From: Molanna angustata
Lineage: Eukaryota; Arthropoda; Insecta; Trichoptera; Molannidae
Length of the DNA: 64,000 nt
NCBI GenBank assembly: GCA_963576475.1
Contig: OY754990.1
Span: 4,431,756-4,495,755, forward strand
Direction of reading: 5' to 3'
A program made the translations under genes and the position numbers. The notes beneath the pieces are model-generated. The model saw nothing but the letters and a program-made list of their open reading frames with translations. It was not told the DNA's origin and ran no database searches. Of the stretch, positions 41,989-52,904 are shown one piece after another. Position 1 is the first letter of the stretch; each line of letters starts with the position of its first letter.

Positions 41989-43089
41989 CAGTGGCGGCTG
42001 AAGACCTAAAATATTAGAGGGGCTCAATTTTTTTTCTTGAAAGGAAATGAGTATTTGAAAGGAGAAAATATTCAGTACCTACACTTGTGAAATATCGACA
42101 CAGGTGAAAAAAATATTTTCATGCATATGATCAGTGTTTATCATCATTCTCCTGTTAAGCTGCAATTACAATACCTGAAAAAAAGGGGGTCGGTGGATCA
42201 TATATCATACATGTTGGATTTAGTTGTTTTTGTCAGAGTCAGAATTAATACCTACATCAGAATTATTGTCAAAAAGTAAACACGGAAAACAACATTCACT
42301 ACACCCGCAATACGCATTCTTTTCACTACATCTGCAAAGCCATGACGTTTTTTATTACAAATTCATCTTAAAACTTCGAATATATTTACGTGATTTACAA
42401 GAACTAATTTGAGATAATGAGATGATTGGCCGGGAGGCCCTTAGTTTTTCACATTCACACGATCATCGTAATTAAAGTAACGCGAAATTAAATTATGTAT
42501 ACTATTCACCGTGTACCTACTATTGTCAAAAATTATCATTAAAAATATTAACCGCAATTCTTCACTCTGCAAAAACAACATGCAAAATGGCGCGCTGTCA
42601 TCAACAGCTTTCAGCTCTCAGCTGACGAGCTGACCGAAGTGCGCAGACGCCGCAGACGTGTTCATAAACATACTAATATTAATCGTGTTCATAAACACAC
42701 TAATTCAATTTAATCGTTTAGACCAAAATATACGAGATTGTTGTATAGTAGTATATTCCGGTGAATTCATGAACATATATAGGAACGTGCCCGAGAGCTC
42801 CATACATTTCGAATCATATTGCACTGCGGCATTAAAATCAATTCTATGAGTTTACATACAGTTCTTCGGGCGCAAGCACATTGTGCCCGCGGAACAATAT
42901 TTTTCATAGAATCTCGCTGTATGAAACGAACTATTGCAGTATTTTACCATTACAACCGTAAGGTGGAAACACATTTATTTAAAAAAAATAATGAATTTCC
43001 AGAATTAATTTAGCACATATTTTTGGAATCTATAAAAAAATTTTTTGGGAGCGCTCAGCCCGAGAGCCCCTTTGGGGGAGCCGCCACTG
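41989..43089. mobile_element. Non-autonomous hAT element with perfect 8-bp TSD
   Basis: Begins CAGTGGCGGCT (41989-41999) and ends AGCCGCCACTG (43079-43089). TTCTCGGT flanks both sides (41981-41988 and 43090-43097). The 1,101-bp interior shows no hAT transposase motif. It has GAGGGGCTC / GAGCCCCTT subterminal blocks and a GC-richer patch near 42590-42660 (CGCTGTCATCAACAGC, AGCTCTCAGCTGACGAGCTG). The three 60-odd-codon frames inside are not credible genes. Confidence 0.92.
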
Positions 43090-43365
43090 TTCTCGGTGCT
43101 TACGTAACTATTTAGCACATTAAAATGTATACATAGACTTGGTCAAGGCTAAGCATCGAAAAAATGTTTAGAACATGTTATAAATTCGGGCCGTAGACTT
43201 TACTTGAGGGCTCCTTAAGGGCGACACAAAACCTCAAGGTATCTTGATGGATCGAGGCCTCCTGAACATTCGTATTAGTTTCTTAATACGGGTGTAGAGT
43301 TCTACATTTAAAAAAATCATATCTTTTAATGAAGACCTATATAGTTTATAGTTTTTTTAATGATG

Positions 43366-43515
43366 GGTCGATGGCATAGCGGTTAGCGCGCTGGGCTAGT
43401 AATCCAGTGGTCGCGAGTTCGAATCCTGCCTCGACCGATTTCGTTCACCTACAGCACAAGTATTTATGCTTATTTTAGGGAATGTAGGAAGATTTATATG
43501 TAATTATTTAACAAA
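43366..43515 (+). mobile_element. tRNA-Thr-like SINE (family 1), best copy
   Basis: The head GGTCGATGGCATAGCGGTTA ... folds as a tRNA. The acceptor GGTCGA pairs with TCGACC, the A box is TGGCATAGCGG, and the anticodon stem-loop CTGGG CTAGTAA TCCAG gives AGT (Thr). The B box is GTTCGAATCC. One T-stem pair is mismatched (A-C) and there is no need for a 3' CCA. A 70-bp body follows: TCACCTACAGCACAAGTATT, TTATTTTAGGGAATGTAGGA. Because the same body follows the head at 5732 and 37483, I call this a SINE and not a functional tRNA gene. Confidence 0.82.
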
Positions 43516-43519
43516 AATG

Positions 43520-43920
43520 CGTGCATCAGAAAAAAAAATCATACTTTGTTATATTATCTACTGTTCTGCAACATTAAAAATTATTACGTATCGCGTCGTT
43601 ATATTATTTGTCTATGATTATAATTATCTATGGTTTATGAAATTATTTATTTGTTGAATCGTTTAATTAAACATTTCAGCAGAATTTTGATAATTTTATA
43701 ATATTCATAATAGATCAAGTTCATTGATCTTAGAATTAAAATATTTTTTTTCTTGTAGAAAATTCAACGATAAGTTTAGAAAATCCGGTTTTATTTTTTT
43801 TTTCGTTTATGGTTTATGGATCTTTTTGCCAAATGTATTTGAGCACATTGAATTTCTTAGAATAATTTTTATATCAATTTTACAATAAAACCATTATAAA
43901 GGCGATATATATTAAAGATC
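43520..43920. other. AT-rich stretch, nothing called
   Basis: No array, no ORF above chance and no terminal repeats seen. Confidence 0.5.
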
Positions 43921-43924
43921 TCTC

Positions 43925-44525
43925 TCTCTTCATCGAAGAGATCGAAAGAAGAGTTATGGAAGGAAACAGAGTGAATGGAGCACTAAGACCAATATTTAGA
44001 ATGATCGCAACATATCAAAGGATGCCAAAGTTACCATTCATAACGCCATCGTAGTGCCAACCTTGACGTATGCTAGTGAAACCTGGACATGGCAGAAGAC
44101 GCATGAAAGTAGGATAAATGCAGTTGAAATGAGATCGTTAAGAAGGATTTGTAATAGAACGATGTATGACCGGGTAAGAAATGAGGACATAAGGAAAGAA
44201 TGTAAGATGAAGAAAGATGTCATTACTAGAATGAAAGTGAACACATTGAGATGGTTTGGTCACATGGGGAGAATGAATGAGGAGCGCCTGACGAAGAAAA
44301 TATACAGAGCGGAAAGGAATGGAATGAGAGGTCGGGGACGCCCAAGAAAGGGATGGCACGACCATGTGAACGAAATTTTGAAAGACGGAAATGTTAGAAG
44401 TGTGAGCAATAGACGAACATGTATAAGACGATGTTTGAATGTCGACGAGGCGATGAATGTGTGTCAAGATAGAAATAAAAGGCGCTCGGTTCTCTCTGAT
44501 GATGGTATTTATGTATGTATGTAAA
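43925..44525 (+). mobile_element. Common-family LINE, C-terminal ORF and 3' end
   Basis: The frame at 44054-44524 reads PTLTYASETWTWQKTHESRI, NAVEMRSLRRICNRTMYDRV, RWFGHMGRMNEERLTKKIYR, GRGRPRKGWHDHVNEILKDG and SNRRTCIRRCLNVDEAMNVC. The upstream 43925-44053 (GAGAAGAGTTATGGAAGGAA ... AATGGAGCACTAAGACC) is the preceding, frameshifted part. The 3' signature is slightly deleted (CTCTCTGATGATGGTATTTA). This is the best-preserved C-terminus of the family here. The two minus-strand frames over it are shadows. Confidence 0.85.
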
Positions 44526-44529
44526 TTAA

Positions 44530-44715
44530 AGATATTGGAAGACTTGGAATGTTTGGTTAAAATAGTATTCGATGGATGCATGCAAAATGGATTGAGAATG
44601 AATGCAACTAAATCTAAAGTGATGGTATTTGAGAAGAGCGAAAGACGAACAAAATGCGAGATACGAGTGGAGAATGTACAATTAGAACAAGTGGATGAAT
44701 ATTTATACTTAAGAG
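44530..44715 (+). mobile_element. Common-family LINE, post-YADD segment, left part
   Basis: LECLVKIVFDGCMQNGLRMN and ATKSKVMVFEKSERRTKCEI, then EQVDEYLYLRGYSR, aligned with 32200-32030 of the minus copy. It is interrupted at ~44716 and resumes at ~45166. Confidence 0.78.
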
Positions 44716-45165
44716 GCTATAGTAGGCTATACATTATATTTTGAAAATAATTTCCCTAATACCCTCAAAAGATACGTCTTTGAAATAAGGAACAGTTTGT
44801 ATGTACATCTTTAATCTATTGCATGATTTTTTTGAATTTTGAATTTGTTTAATACTTTTCTTGTAAAATTAGTTTTAGTAAAACCCTTTTTTATTTTTTT
44901 ACTGTAAGTAACTAAAAAACTACAAGGCCTATGAAGTATATTTTTACTTTATTCGATAGAGAATATGAAAATCTACCGGCTGAATTTTTTATTATTATAA
45001 AATTTCAATGACTCTTCTTGCTATTTAAAAAAAACCTCTAAATTTTACCATTTTCGCACGATAAAATGTTGTATATCACATATCAGGTGATATACAATAT
45101 TTTCTCGTGTTTCATACATTAGAAGCTAATTTAGTGTGCATTTTTGCGTATATCCGTATATCCAG
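44716..45165. repeat. Insertion inside a LINE, partly CAACTGTCGAT-family
   Basis: ~450 bp separating two colinear LINE segments. GGCTATAGTAGG on the left and GGGTATAGTAGGG on the right may be a target duplication. 44745-44850 matches 36290-36375 in inverse (CCCTCAAAAGATACGTCTTT, ATGTACATCTTTAAT). A hairpin TTGTATATCACATATCAGGT then GATATACAA lies at 45070-45098. Confidence 0.6.
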
Positions 45166-45815
45166 GGTATAGTAGGGCCTTAAGAAGCATGTCTCAGCGT
45201 GATGGAAGATTGGAAAAAGATATTGAAAGTAGAGTTACGGCAGGTAATAGAGTGAATGGTGCATTAAGACCGGTAATGGCTGACCCAATTATTTCGAGGC
45301 AAGCAAAGCTCGCGGTACACAATGGTATCGTCGCACCGACTCTAATGTATGTTAGTGAGACATGGACATGGCAGAAGACGCATGAAAGTAGAATTAACGC
45401 GGTTGAAATGAGGTCACTAAGACGAATGTGTGGTAAAACGATGTATGATAGAATGAGAAATGAGGATATTAGACGAGAATGTATGATTGAAAAAATATCG
45501 TAAGTGAGATGAAAATAAATGCCCTAAGGTGGTTCGGCCACATAGAAAGAATGAGTGATGACCGTCTGACAAAAAAAGTATACAAGGCTGATAAAAGAGG
45601 AACGAAAAGTAGAGGTCGGCCAAGAAAAAGTTGGCACGATCACATTAATGGGATTTTGAAAGATGGTGATGTTAGAAGTAAGAATAATAGAAGAGCGTGT
45701 ATGAGACGATGTATGGACGTGAATGAAGCGAGGAATGTATGTCAAGAAAGAGGAGTCTGGCGTTCGGTTCTCTCTGCCTACCCCAAATTGGGAAATGGCG
45801 TGATGGTATGGTATG
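45166..45815 (+). mobile_element. Common-family LINE, right part to 3' end, one frameshift
   Basis: SQRDGRLEKDIESRVTAGNR, VNGALRPVMADPIISRQAKL, MYVSETWTWQKTHESRINAV and EMRSLRRMCGKTMYDRMRNE in the frame ending 45503. After a frameshift near 45490: MKINALRWFGHIERMSDDRL, KSRGRPRKSWHDHINGILKD, RRACMRRCMDVNEARNVCQE. The 3' end is CTCTCTGCCTACCCCAAATT then GGCGTGATGGTATGGTATGG. This subfamily (KSWHDHINGILKDG) is the one caught in the tandem units at 60884-64000. Confidence 0.85.
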
Positions 45816-45931
45816 GTCATATTTATTTATTTATCGAATTTATGTACATCGAGAACTCAAAGGTAGGTTTGTTGCCTTGAGGCAATCTCTTTTCACCAAC
45901 CAATGTGAATTCTCAAAAGTTAAATTGTATT

Positions 45932-46010
45932 GAGAGATGGACATGGGCGCGTGAAAGTAAATTTAACGATTTAAAAACGAGGTCCATAAGACGAATGTGT
46001 GACAAACAAT
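45932..46010 (+). mobile_element. Degenerate scrap of a common-family LINE
   Basis: ERWTWARESKFNDLKTRSIR then RMCDKQ parallels ETWTWQKTHESRINAVEMRS LRRMC. 46010-46330 after it ends in an AAAATAAAATAAAAAAATAA tract, like a LINE 3' end, with nothing else recognisable. Confidence 0.55.
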
Positions 46011-46584
46011 GAAGCCTGTTCTGATGCATTACTAACAATAATTATGCAATACTCAATAAGCCTTTCAGATATCCCAGTAATGAACTCTTCACAGAATTTG
46101 GATAATTATACGTAAGATAATTATGTGTTAGATAATTATACGTAAATAAAATCATATAACACACTCATAAACATACATAGACAGGAATACCCGATAGCTA
46201 GCAATTCATACTCTACTCGTAATGCTCAAAGGTTTAGATAATTGATGTATCATATGTATATTATTAATCCATGTAATCAAACTATCTAATGTTGTTTGTG
46301 TTAATTAAAAATAAAATAAAAAAATAAATAAATAAAGAAAAAAAAAACAGCGTAATTTTAAATTTCTTGGGCACAATATACTACCTAAAGCTTGGAAACA
46401 TATGTTCTATAATATCTTATGGTGTTATAGAACTCCATAAGATAATTATATCCATGATATGGATAAACATGGATGGTTTTGATTCCGCCTGTTGACCAGA
46501 CTTGACCCTTGAATAAAGCAAATCAAAAATACGGTAATGAAAAAAAAAAATTTTGATACAATTTTTTTTTAAATTAGGCAACCC

Positions 46585-46865
46585 ACCCTTAGAAGAGTGA
46601 TTTGTGCCAAATGGAAGAAAAAATAAAAAATATATACATTAGTGAATTTTACGACTTACAGATTAATACAATTGATTGAGATAAATTTAGATATTACGGA
46701 ATAAATAGTAAGAGAGTTAAGTGATAAGAGATGCGACATGTTGATTGGTAGAGGGACTTTTAAGTTGGGATATATGTCATATTCGTAGTGCATCGGACAT
46801 TCAAAGAACACGCGATCGAGTTTTTCCAAATCTGCCCCACATGCACAAGAAGGATTTTCTTTTAT
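46585..46865 (-). mobile_element. LINE C-terminus with CxC...C motif
   Basis: The minus strand reads ENPSCACGADLEKLDRVFFE, then CPMHYEYDIYPNLKVPLPIN and MSHLLSLNSLTIYSVISKFI. The pattern P.C.CG........FF.CP.Y is the C-terminal Cys motif found after the RT domain in R1/I/Jockey-type LINEs. About 90 codons remain. Confidence 0.62.
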
Positions 46866-47015
46866 ATTTATTTTACATTATATAGGTGAGTAGCAATAAA
46901 TTGAGCAATGACCCAATCTCATTCTTGAGATATTAGAGATCTCTCTTTTGGACATGTTATTTTTTGTGAAACCAAGGAAAATATTGAATGTTTAATTGGA
47001 TATTATAGAAGTACT

Positions 47016-47099
47016 AGGGGCTCTGCCCCTGACCGCTGTCGCGGCCCAACCCCCAACGGACGCTGCGCGGCTTAAGTATTTGTTTGCCGCTACGCGGCA
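47016..47099. other. Pair of perfect GC hairpins in AT-rich DNA
   Basis: AGGGGC-TCT-GCCCCT at 47016-47030 and TGCCGC-TAC-GCGGCA at 47085-47099, each a 6-bp stem with a 3-nt loop, with CGCGGCCC between. Such hairpins are frequent in the ends of rolling-circle or other DNA transposons, but no boundary was found. 46890-46960 before it matches 19410-19470. Confidence 0.45.
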
Positions 47100-48664
47100 G
47101 TTGCGAATTAACCTTATAAAACTAAATATCGTCAAATATACCATTTTGGACATTACAAAACATTTAAAAACTACATATCTTTACGTGAAAACGTTAAAAT
47201 CAAGTAACAAAACAGTATTTTTATAGTAAAAATGCGGAAATTATAAAAAAAAATATTTTCGACAATGTTTTGAAAGAAATGCTTTATATGAAATGCGTAC
47301 GTTTGAAATTACAAACATTGATAATTTGAATGTACATTCGAAATATAATTTATATAGAACAGTACACAACAGTTAAGACTGAATATCTTTTTATAATAAT
47401 ACAATAATAATGATAAATTATACATATATTATATATATAATTAAATAATGCGATTAAACGAAACATTACCTGTCATCTTTTTGCGTATTATTATGACATA
47501 TTGAAATCAATGTTGTCAGTATTCAAAATGGATATTCCGCAGATTATTACGGTTAAAATTTTTTCTGAATGTTTAAAATTCCTTTTTAAACAATAATATT
47601 GTCAATTTATGCAGAAAATACATTTAAAACGATTAATTTGTACTTTTTCGCATCAATTTATTTTTTATCTTAAAGTAATAAAGCAATCAATATGTTAGTG
47701 TGTGTATGTGTGTGTGTGTGTTTGTCTCACGCCTTTTGAAAAACCAAGAGCATCTAAAAATCTAATTTATGTGCGAACGTGTACCAGTATACCTGATGCA
47801 GTGTCACGCTAAAAATAATGCGATTAAAATGCTGAATTTTAAAGATATTTCAATAATTATTTTTTTCATACAAAATTTTCAAAGTCATATCTGTCAAAAA
47901 AGTGTACATTTTGCACGCAAATATCTGTTAGTTTAAAAGTTAACAGTACGTATTTACACGAAAAAAATATATTTTCAAGTATAACTTAGCTTTTAAGTGA
48001 AAAACATGGTGAATATTTTGTCTAATTATAATGTTTAACTTATTTTTAAAGTAAGCGTTTTGAACAAATGTACATATAACCCCGCCATTTTAATATCTTT
48101 TCATACGATATTTAATTTTCCTACCGAATGAATATGTTCTTTAAAATAATATACCTTTGAAATAAATGTGATTATGAAATAATAAAATGAAACACAAGAC
48201 ATTACAGCAAGTTTTAAGACATATATTGTAAAAGTCTGTTAATTATTAGTAAAGATATAGGCGTAATAAAATTGCATAATTTGTTTAAAATATTTGATTT
48301 TTCTGACAATTTTCATTTTTATGGCATCGAACAAACCAATGTAGGTACCTACATATTCAAAAAATGTATCCGAACCATTTGATATTACTTACGTGTTCGA
48401 ATTTACGGTTACTATGGTTACAGAAAGAATGTGATATTCAAATAATTTTATGAATCGAATTTATTTAGAACATTGTTGTGGGTAGGTACCTACCTAATAC
48501 CATTAACTTACAAATCAACAATATACTGATTTCTTATCGGAAAATTATTTTATTTATTTATTTATGTACATATGTATGAATGGATGCATGTATGCTACAT
48601 ATGTACGTGCTCCTAAACCGTTTGTCCGATTACAATGAAACTTTGGTGAATTGTCGAGCGTATG

Positions 48665-49545
48665 CCCGGGATGGTTTCTGGATTTAAACTTTTTTCTTAT
48701 TCTTCTTCTTCTTCGTGTATTTGGTCATTTTACCTATGAAGGGGGAATATCCTGGGAAAAGAAGGTCCGACTATCCCTCCATCTCTTCGCAGGTCTTCCA
48801 GGACGGTTTGTGGATTTAAACTTTTTTCTTCTTCTTCATCGTGTATTTGGTCAATTTACCTATGAAGGTGGACTATTCTGGGAGAAGTAGGTCCAATTTT
48901 CCTTCGATCTCTTCGCAGGTTTCTAGATTTAATCTTTTTTCTTCTTCTTCTTCATCGCGTATTTGGTCATTTTACATATGAAGTTGGAGTATTCTGGGAG
49001 AAAAAGGTCCAACTGTCCTTCCATCTCTTCACAGGTCTTCCAGGATGGGTTCTGCATTTAAACTTTTTTCTTCTTTTTCTTCGTCGTGTATTTGGTCATC
49101 TTACCTATGAAGATGAACTATCCTGGGAGAAGAAGGTCTAATTTTCCTTCCAAGTCTTCGCAGGTTTCTGGATTTAAACTTTCTTCTTCTTTTCTTCTTC
49201 TTCTTCGTCGTGTATTTGGTCATTTTACCTATGAAGTTGGAGTATCCTGAGAGAAGAAGGTCCAACTGTTCTTCCATCTCTTCGCAGGTTTCTGGATTTA
49301 AACTTTTTTCTTCTTCTTCTTCATCGTGTATTTGGTCATTTTACCTATGAAGGTGGACTAACCTGGGAGAGGGAGGTCCAATTGTCCTTCCGTCTCTTCG
49401 CAGGATTCTGGATTTAAACTTTTTTCTTCTTCTTCTTCGTGTATTTTTGTTCATTTTACCTAAGAAGTTGGAGAATCCTGGGAAAATAAGGTCCTTTCAT
49501 CTCTTCCAGGTTCTTCCAGGATGGTTTCTGGATTTAAACTTTTCT
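48665..49545 (+). repeat. Tandem array of ~115-135 bp units inside the Helitron
   Basis: About seven units, each with GGATTTAAACTTTTTTCTTC, a variable (TTC)n, CGTGTATTTGGTCATTTTAC, CTATGAAG...CTGGGAGAAG and CTTCCATCTCTTCGCAGG. Unit length varies mainly through the TTC tract. Confidence 0.88.
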
Positions 49546-49547
49546 TA

Positions 49548-49715
49548 AGCGGCTGAAGGGACAGGATGTAATGAAGGGAAGGGATGCACTAAAGGGCCTG
49601 AAGGGATGGGAGGTATAAAAGGGCCTGAAGGGACGGGAGGTACTGAAGGGCCTGATTGAAAGGGACGTAATGATGGATTGAAGGGATGGGAGGTACTGAA
49701 GGGTCTGAAGCGACG
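49548..49715 (+). repeat. ~27-bp tandem repeat inside the Helitron
   Basis: GGGCCTGAAGGGACGGGAGG then TACTGAA and variants, about six units. It is purine-rich on this strand and clearly distinct from the preceding array. 49720-50020 then holds a third tandem type (TTATGTAGAC...ACAAACTATTTCC) and 50025-50780 a fourth, ~300-bp type (TATGCACACTTGATGAAAAA). Confidence 0.8.
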
Positions 49716-50999
49716 GTTCATGGAGTCTTATTCTTTTTCTTCTTAATTTTATGTAGACTTAACAGTTTTTACACAAACTATTTCCTTTAGTCTTTTTCTT
49801 CGTTTTCTTATTTTATGTAGAACTATTTCCTATGGATTAATCTTCTTCTTCTTTTATGAAGACCTTTTAGTCAGTTTTTATACAATCTATTTCCAATAGT
49901 CTAATTCTTCTATTTTATGTAGACCATTGGGATAGTTTTTTATACAAACTATTTCTCATAGTCTTATACTTATTCTTCTCTTTTTTATTTAGACTTTTGG
50001 GTTAGTTTTAAGTCTAATAGTCTATTGTGCAGAAATATTATTAACGATATGCACACTTGATGAAAAAACATATGTAAAAACAAATGGGATGTGGGATATT
50101 ATGACGATGTAACCTGCACTAGAATCTTTTCAATACTTTTGTTTAATCAAATTTAAACCATTTATATCATCCTATTTTGAATAATTTTCAACACATTCAT
50201 ATTTGATTTCGTTGACGATATTTAAATAATGGGGGTTGTGGCCATTACTGAACTCTTCACAACGTTTATATTCAAATTAAAAACTATTTACTATAGTTTA
50301 AGTCTTTTTCTTCTTCGTTAATGTAGACTTTTGTGTCAATTTTAAGTCTATCAGTCTAATTGTGCAAAAATATAATGCACACTTGATGAAAAAAATATAA
50401 AAACGAATGGGATGTGACCAACACTAGATCTTTTCAGTACATTATTAAATCAAATTTTAACCACATTCCAACATCCAAAATTACTAAATTTTCAATAGGT
50501 ACATATTACAATTTGTTTTCGATGATAATATTTAAAAATGGGGGTTTTGGCCAAACCAATCTCTTTACAACGTTGATAAACAGTCATATTTAAAACCATT
50601 TCGCGTAGTCCATGCGTGCAGAAATTGTATATTATACTTCATTCACACTTTATAGCAATATATAAAAAAGAATGGGTTGTGGCCATCACTTGAACATTTT
50701 ACAATGCTTAAGTTCAATCAAATTTCAAACCACTTTTCATAGCCCGATATTGCAAAATAATTGGGAGACAATATTATAAAAACGATTGCTTATTCCTTCA
50801 CAATTTTGCATTCTTGGCCAACGGCGGGACATAAAAGCTAGTTTTAAATAAAAATTTCGAACGCGAAAATTGTTTAAGGAAAAATTATTTCACTAGCGAT
50901 CCGTTGAAGGACGAAAAAAGATGGCGTACAGTAATTATATTATAAATGTTCTTTTGGTTTCAGAAGTGATTCTTATGATTGAATAGATAATATCATGTT

Positions 51000-51540
51000 T
51001 TCTCCACTTCTCGAACTTTTTCGCGTTTTGTGCATCGTCCATATACGACTAGCAAATCATACACCGTTAGCTTTAGTATTATTATTTCAATGTGTATTAA
51101 ACAAGAGAGAGATACGTGGCTTTCGGTTGTATCTGCCTTCCTCATTAGGAAAGTAGCGTGATTTTTAGCATGTTTTTATGTACAAAAATACCATGTAACC
51201 TATCATTTTTACAGTTTTGTTGACCTAATTACATTGAGACTAGAGTAGATTCTCTCATTGCGAATACACCCGTCTTTCATTGGGTCAATAAAGGTAAAAA
51301 TCGCGTGCAGTATGATAATTATCCTAAGTAGTGTGGTGAGAAATATTTATTGCTTGGAAGGGAGCAACGTCCGGTGCACACCCACAAACCATTCTAGGAC
51401 TAATGGACAAAGGACATTTTTCTAATATACGACCATAGAGAAACACTAGTCAATTATGCCTTTCTTTATCTATGCAAATTTTTGTGTTCTGAGACAGCAT
51501 AGGCGGAATTTAGATTTTTTCCTTGAGGCATATTTTTAAA
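51000..51540. other. Little recognisable; LINE 3' scrap at ~51110
   Basis: GTGGCTTTCGGTTGTATCTG then CCTTCC...AGTAGCGTGAT at 51114-51163 is a decayed copy of the common LINE 3' end. Nothing else can be supported. Confidence 0.5.
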
Positions 51541-51544
51541 CTGG

Positions 51545-51700
51545 TTGCATGTAACACATGAGATCCAACTGTCGATGAAGCGATGTCGTCACTAAATTCA
51601 AAATTGTTAAAAAAAAATTGAAATGTACTACTACAATGTTCATATTTTTATAGTACCTAAATTAAATTATCTAGTTGGGGTGTTTCAACTTTTAACAATA
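51545..51700 (+). repeat. CAACTGTCGAT-family, internally deleted copy
   Basis: GGTTGCATGTAACACATGAG then ATCCAACTGTCGAT passes directly into GAAGCGATGTCGTCACTAAA, skipping ~240 bp present at 3870-4080. It then ends CTAGTTGGGGTGTTTCAAC. Confidence 0.75.
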
Positions 51701-51809
51701 TTTTTTGAAATTTTAAAAATACAGGAAGTAAAACATATAAATTTTTCATAAAAAAAATGTTTTTCTTAGTAAAAAATGTTTGACAAACTTTTTAGAAAAC
51801 CCATTTTTA

Positions 51810-52180
51810 AGTGGGACTTCGGCGTAGATTATTCTGAAAGTTTCATCACAATGTATGTGTGTTTTTGTGTGCTGTGTCCTATGTGCTTTGTGCTATGTAC
51901 GGCGTGTTTATTTTACTTTATCAATTATAGACTAAAATACTCATTCGATTCTTTTCAAATTTTGCAAATATGTATATCTAATACTCGCTTAGACCCCATT
52001 AGATTATGAAGGATATCCGAATAGTGGTTCTCAATTTTTTTAACTTTCAAATATTTCAAAATGACCCCACGCTCAGGAAACTTAATATTTGAAATTTTTA
52101 TTTTCAAATTGGTAAAAAGCCTCATCACTTTCATAAAATGGCATTGAATAATTATTATGTTTTCATTATAAAGTACCTAC
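51810..52180. repeat. Dispersed repeat, inverted copy at 55040-55375
   Basis: CTTTATCAATTATAGACTAA, AATACTCGCTTAGACCCCAT and GATATCCGAATAGTG, then ACTTTCATAAAATGGCATTG, are found in reverse complement at 55040-55375. A partial third copy is at 57385-57445. The 77-aa frame at 51776 is not conserved between copies and is not called. Confidence 0.7.
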
Positions 52181-52244
52181 CTATTTAAATAAAATTGTAA
52201 TTGATCAAACTCATTTTTAGCATATACAATAGACAAATATGTAT

Positions 52245-52350
52245 GAGACGATGCATGAATGTTGACGAGGCGATGAATGTGTGCCATGATAGAAAGATAT
52301 GGCGTTCGGTTCTCTCTGCCTACCCCGTAAGGGACATGGCGTGATGGTAT
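52245..52350 (+). mobile_element. Common-family LINE, last ~35 codons
   Basis: RRCMNVDEAMNVCHDRKIWR then SVLSAYPVRDMA stop, followed by GGTATGTATGTATGTATGCA. This is the clearest version of the family's 3' terminus. Confidence 0.75.
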
Positions 52351-52379
52351 GTATGTATGTATGCATTTCATGTAAATGC

Positions 52380-52900
52380 TGAAAATTTTCCATACAAAAT
52401 TTGAATACTATGCAGTGATTTGTTAGTGAGGAGTTTAGCGTTGGCCACAACACACTCGTTTATCTTGCAACCGACGGTATGGCCTATCAGCGGAGACTTC
52501 TATGTAATTGGCTGTTAAAATATTATATTAAACGTATAGCTGTGTCTTTCAAAAAAATATCAATAAATTGATATCATTTTATCATGTAAGGTAAACCGTT
52601 GAGTTGATTCTCAACTCCTGCGAAATATGTTAGGAACGATAAATATCCCAACAAAGAATAGACCATCGAATGAGGAAATATTGGCACTAAATACAGTGAA
52701 GTTTTAGCACCTCCATAGTGCCAACTACCAGCATTGAAATCGATTGGCCAACGCCTTCATAATATACTAGCATACATCTATTTTTATGTCTTTGTGTCGT
52801 TTTTAATATTGGTAAGTGCTCTAGAATATATGGGGGTTGCTGTTTTATGTTGTGTAAGGAAATAATATGACTAATGTCTTATTTTCTCACACATAATAAT
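52380..52900. other. Mostly unannotated; short inverted match to 59830-59905
   Basis: TTGCAACCGACGGTATGGCC then TATCAGCGGAGACTTCTATG at 52470-52510 is repeated in reverse at 59855-59895. No gene seen. Confidence 0.45.
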
Positions 52901-52904
52901 AATA

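Larger units (their letters stand above)
47668..50841 (+). mobile_element. Non-autonomous Helitron (TC...CTAG), A|T insertion
   Basis: The element begins TCTTAAAGTAATAAAGCAAT after host A (47667) and ends GGCGGGACATAAAAGCTAG before host T (50842). 5'-TC, 3'-CTAG, insertion exactly between A and T, no target duplication and no TIRs are the Helitron hallmarks. The 6645 homologue shows the empty AT. GTGTGTGTTTGTCTCACGCC near the 5' end and GTGCTCCTAAACCGTTTGTC at ~48608 are typical of lepidopteran Helitron 5' regions. There is no Rep/helicase ORF in 3,174 bp, so it depends on a partner. The 3' subterminal hairpin is weak (TTGGCCAA only). The interior is largely tandem repeats. Confidence 0.85.
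47400..50945. repeat. Host repeat of the Helitron (split copy of 6375-6755)
   Basis: 47400-47667 plus 50842-50945 equals 6375-6755. The join is at TTTATTTTTTA|T on both. Confidence 0.85.

Noticed and set aside
43366..43437. Functional tRNA-Thr(AGT) gene
   Set aside because: A T-stem mismatch, and the same non-tRNA body follows the head at three loci, so a SINE is more likely.
47670..50848. piggyBac-type TTAA target duplication for the 47.7-50.8 kb insert
   Set aside because: TTAA occurs near both joins, but piggyBac TIRs are absent and the empty site aligns exactly with an A|T insertion and TC...CTAG ends.
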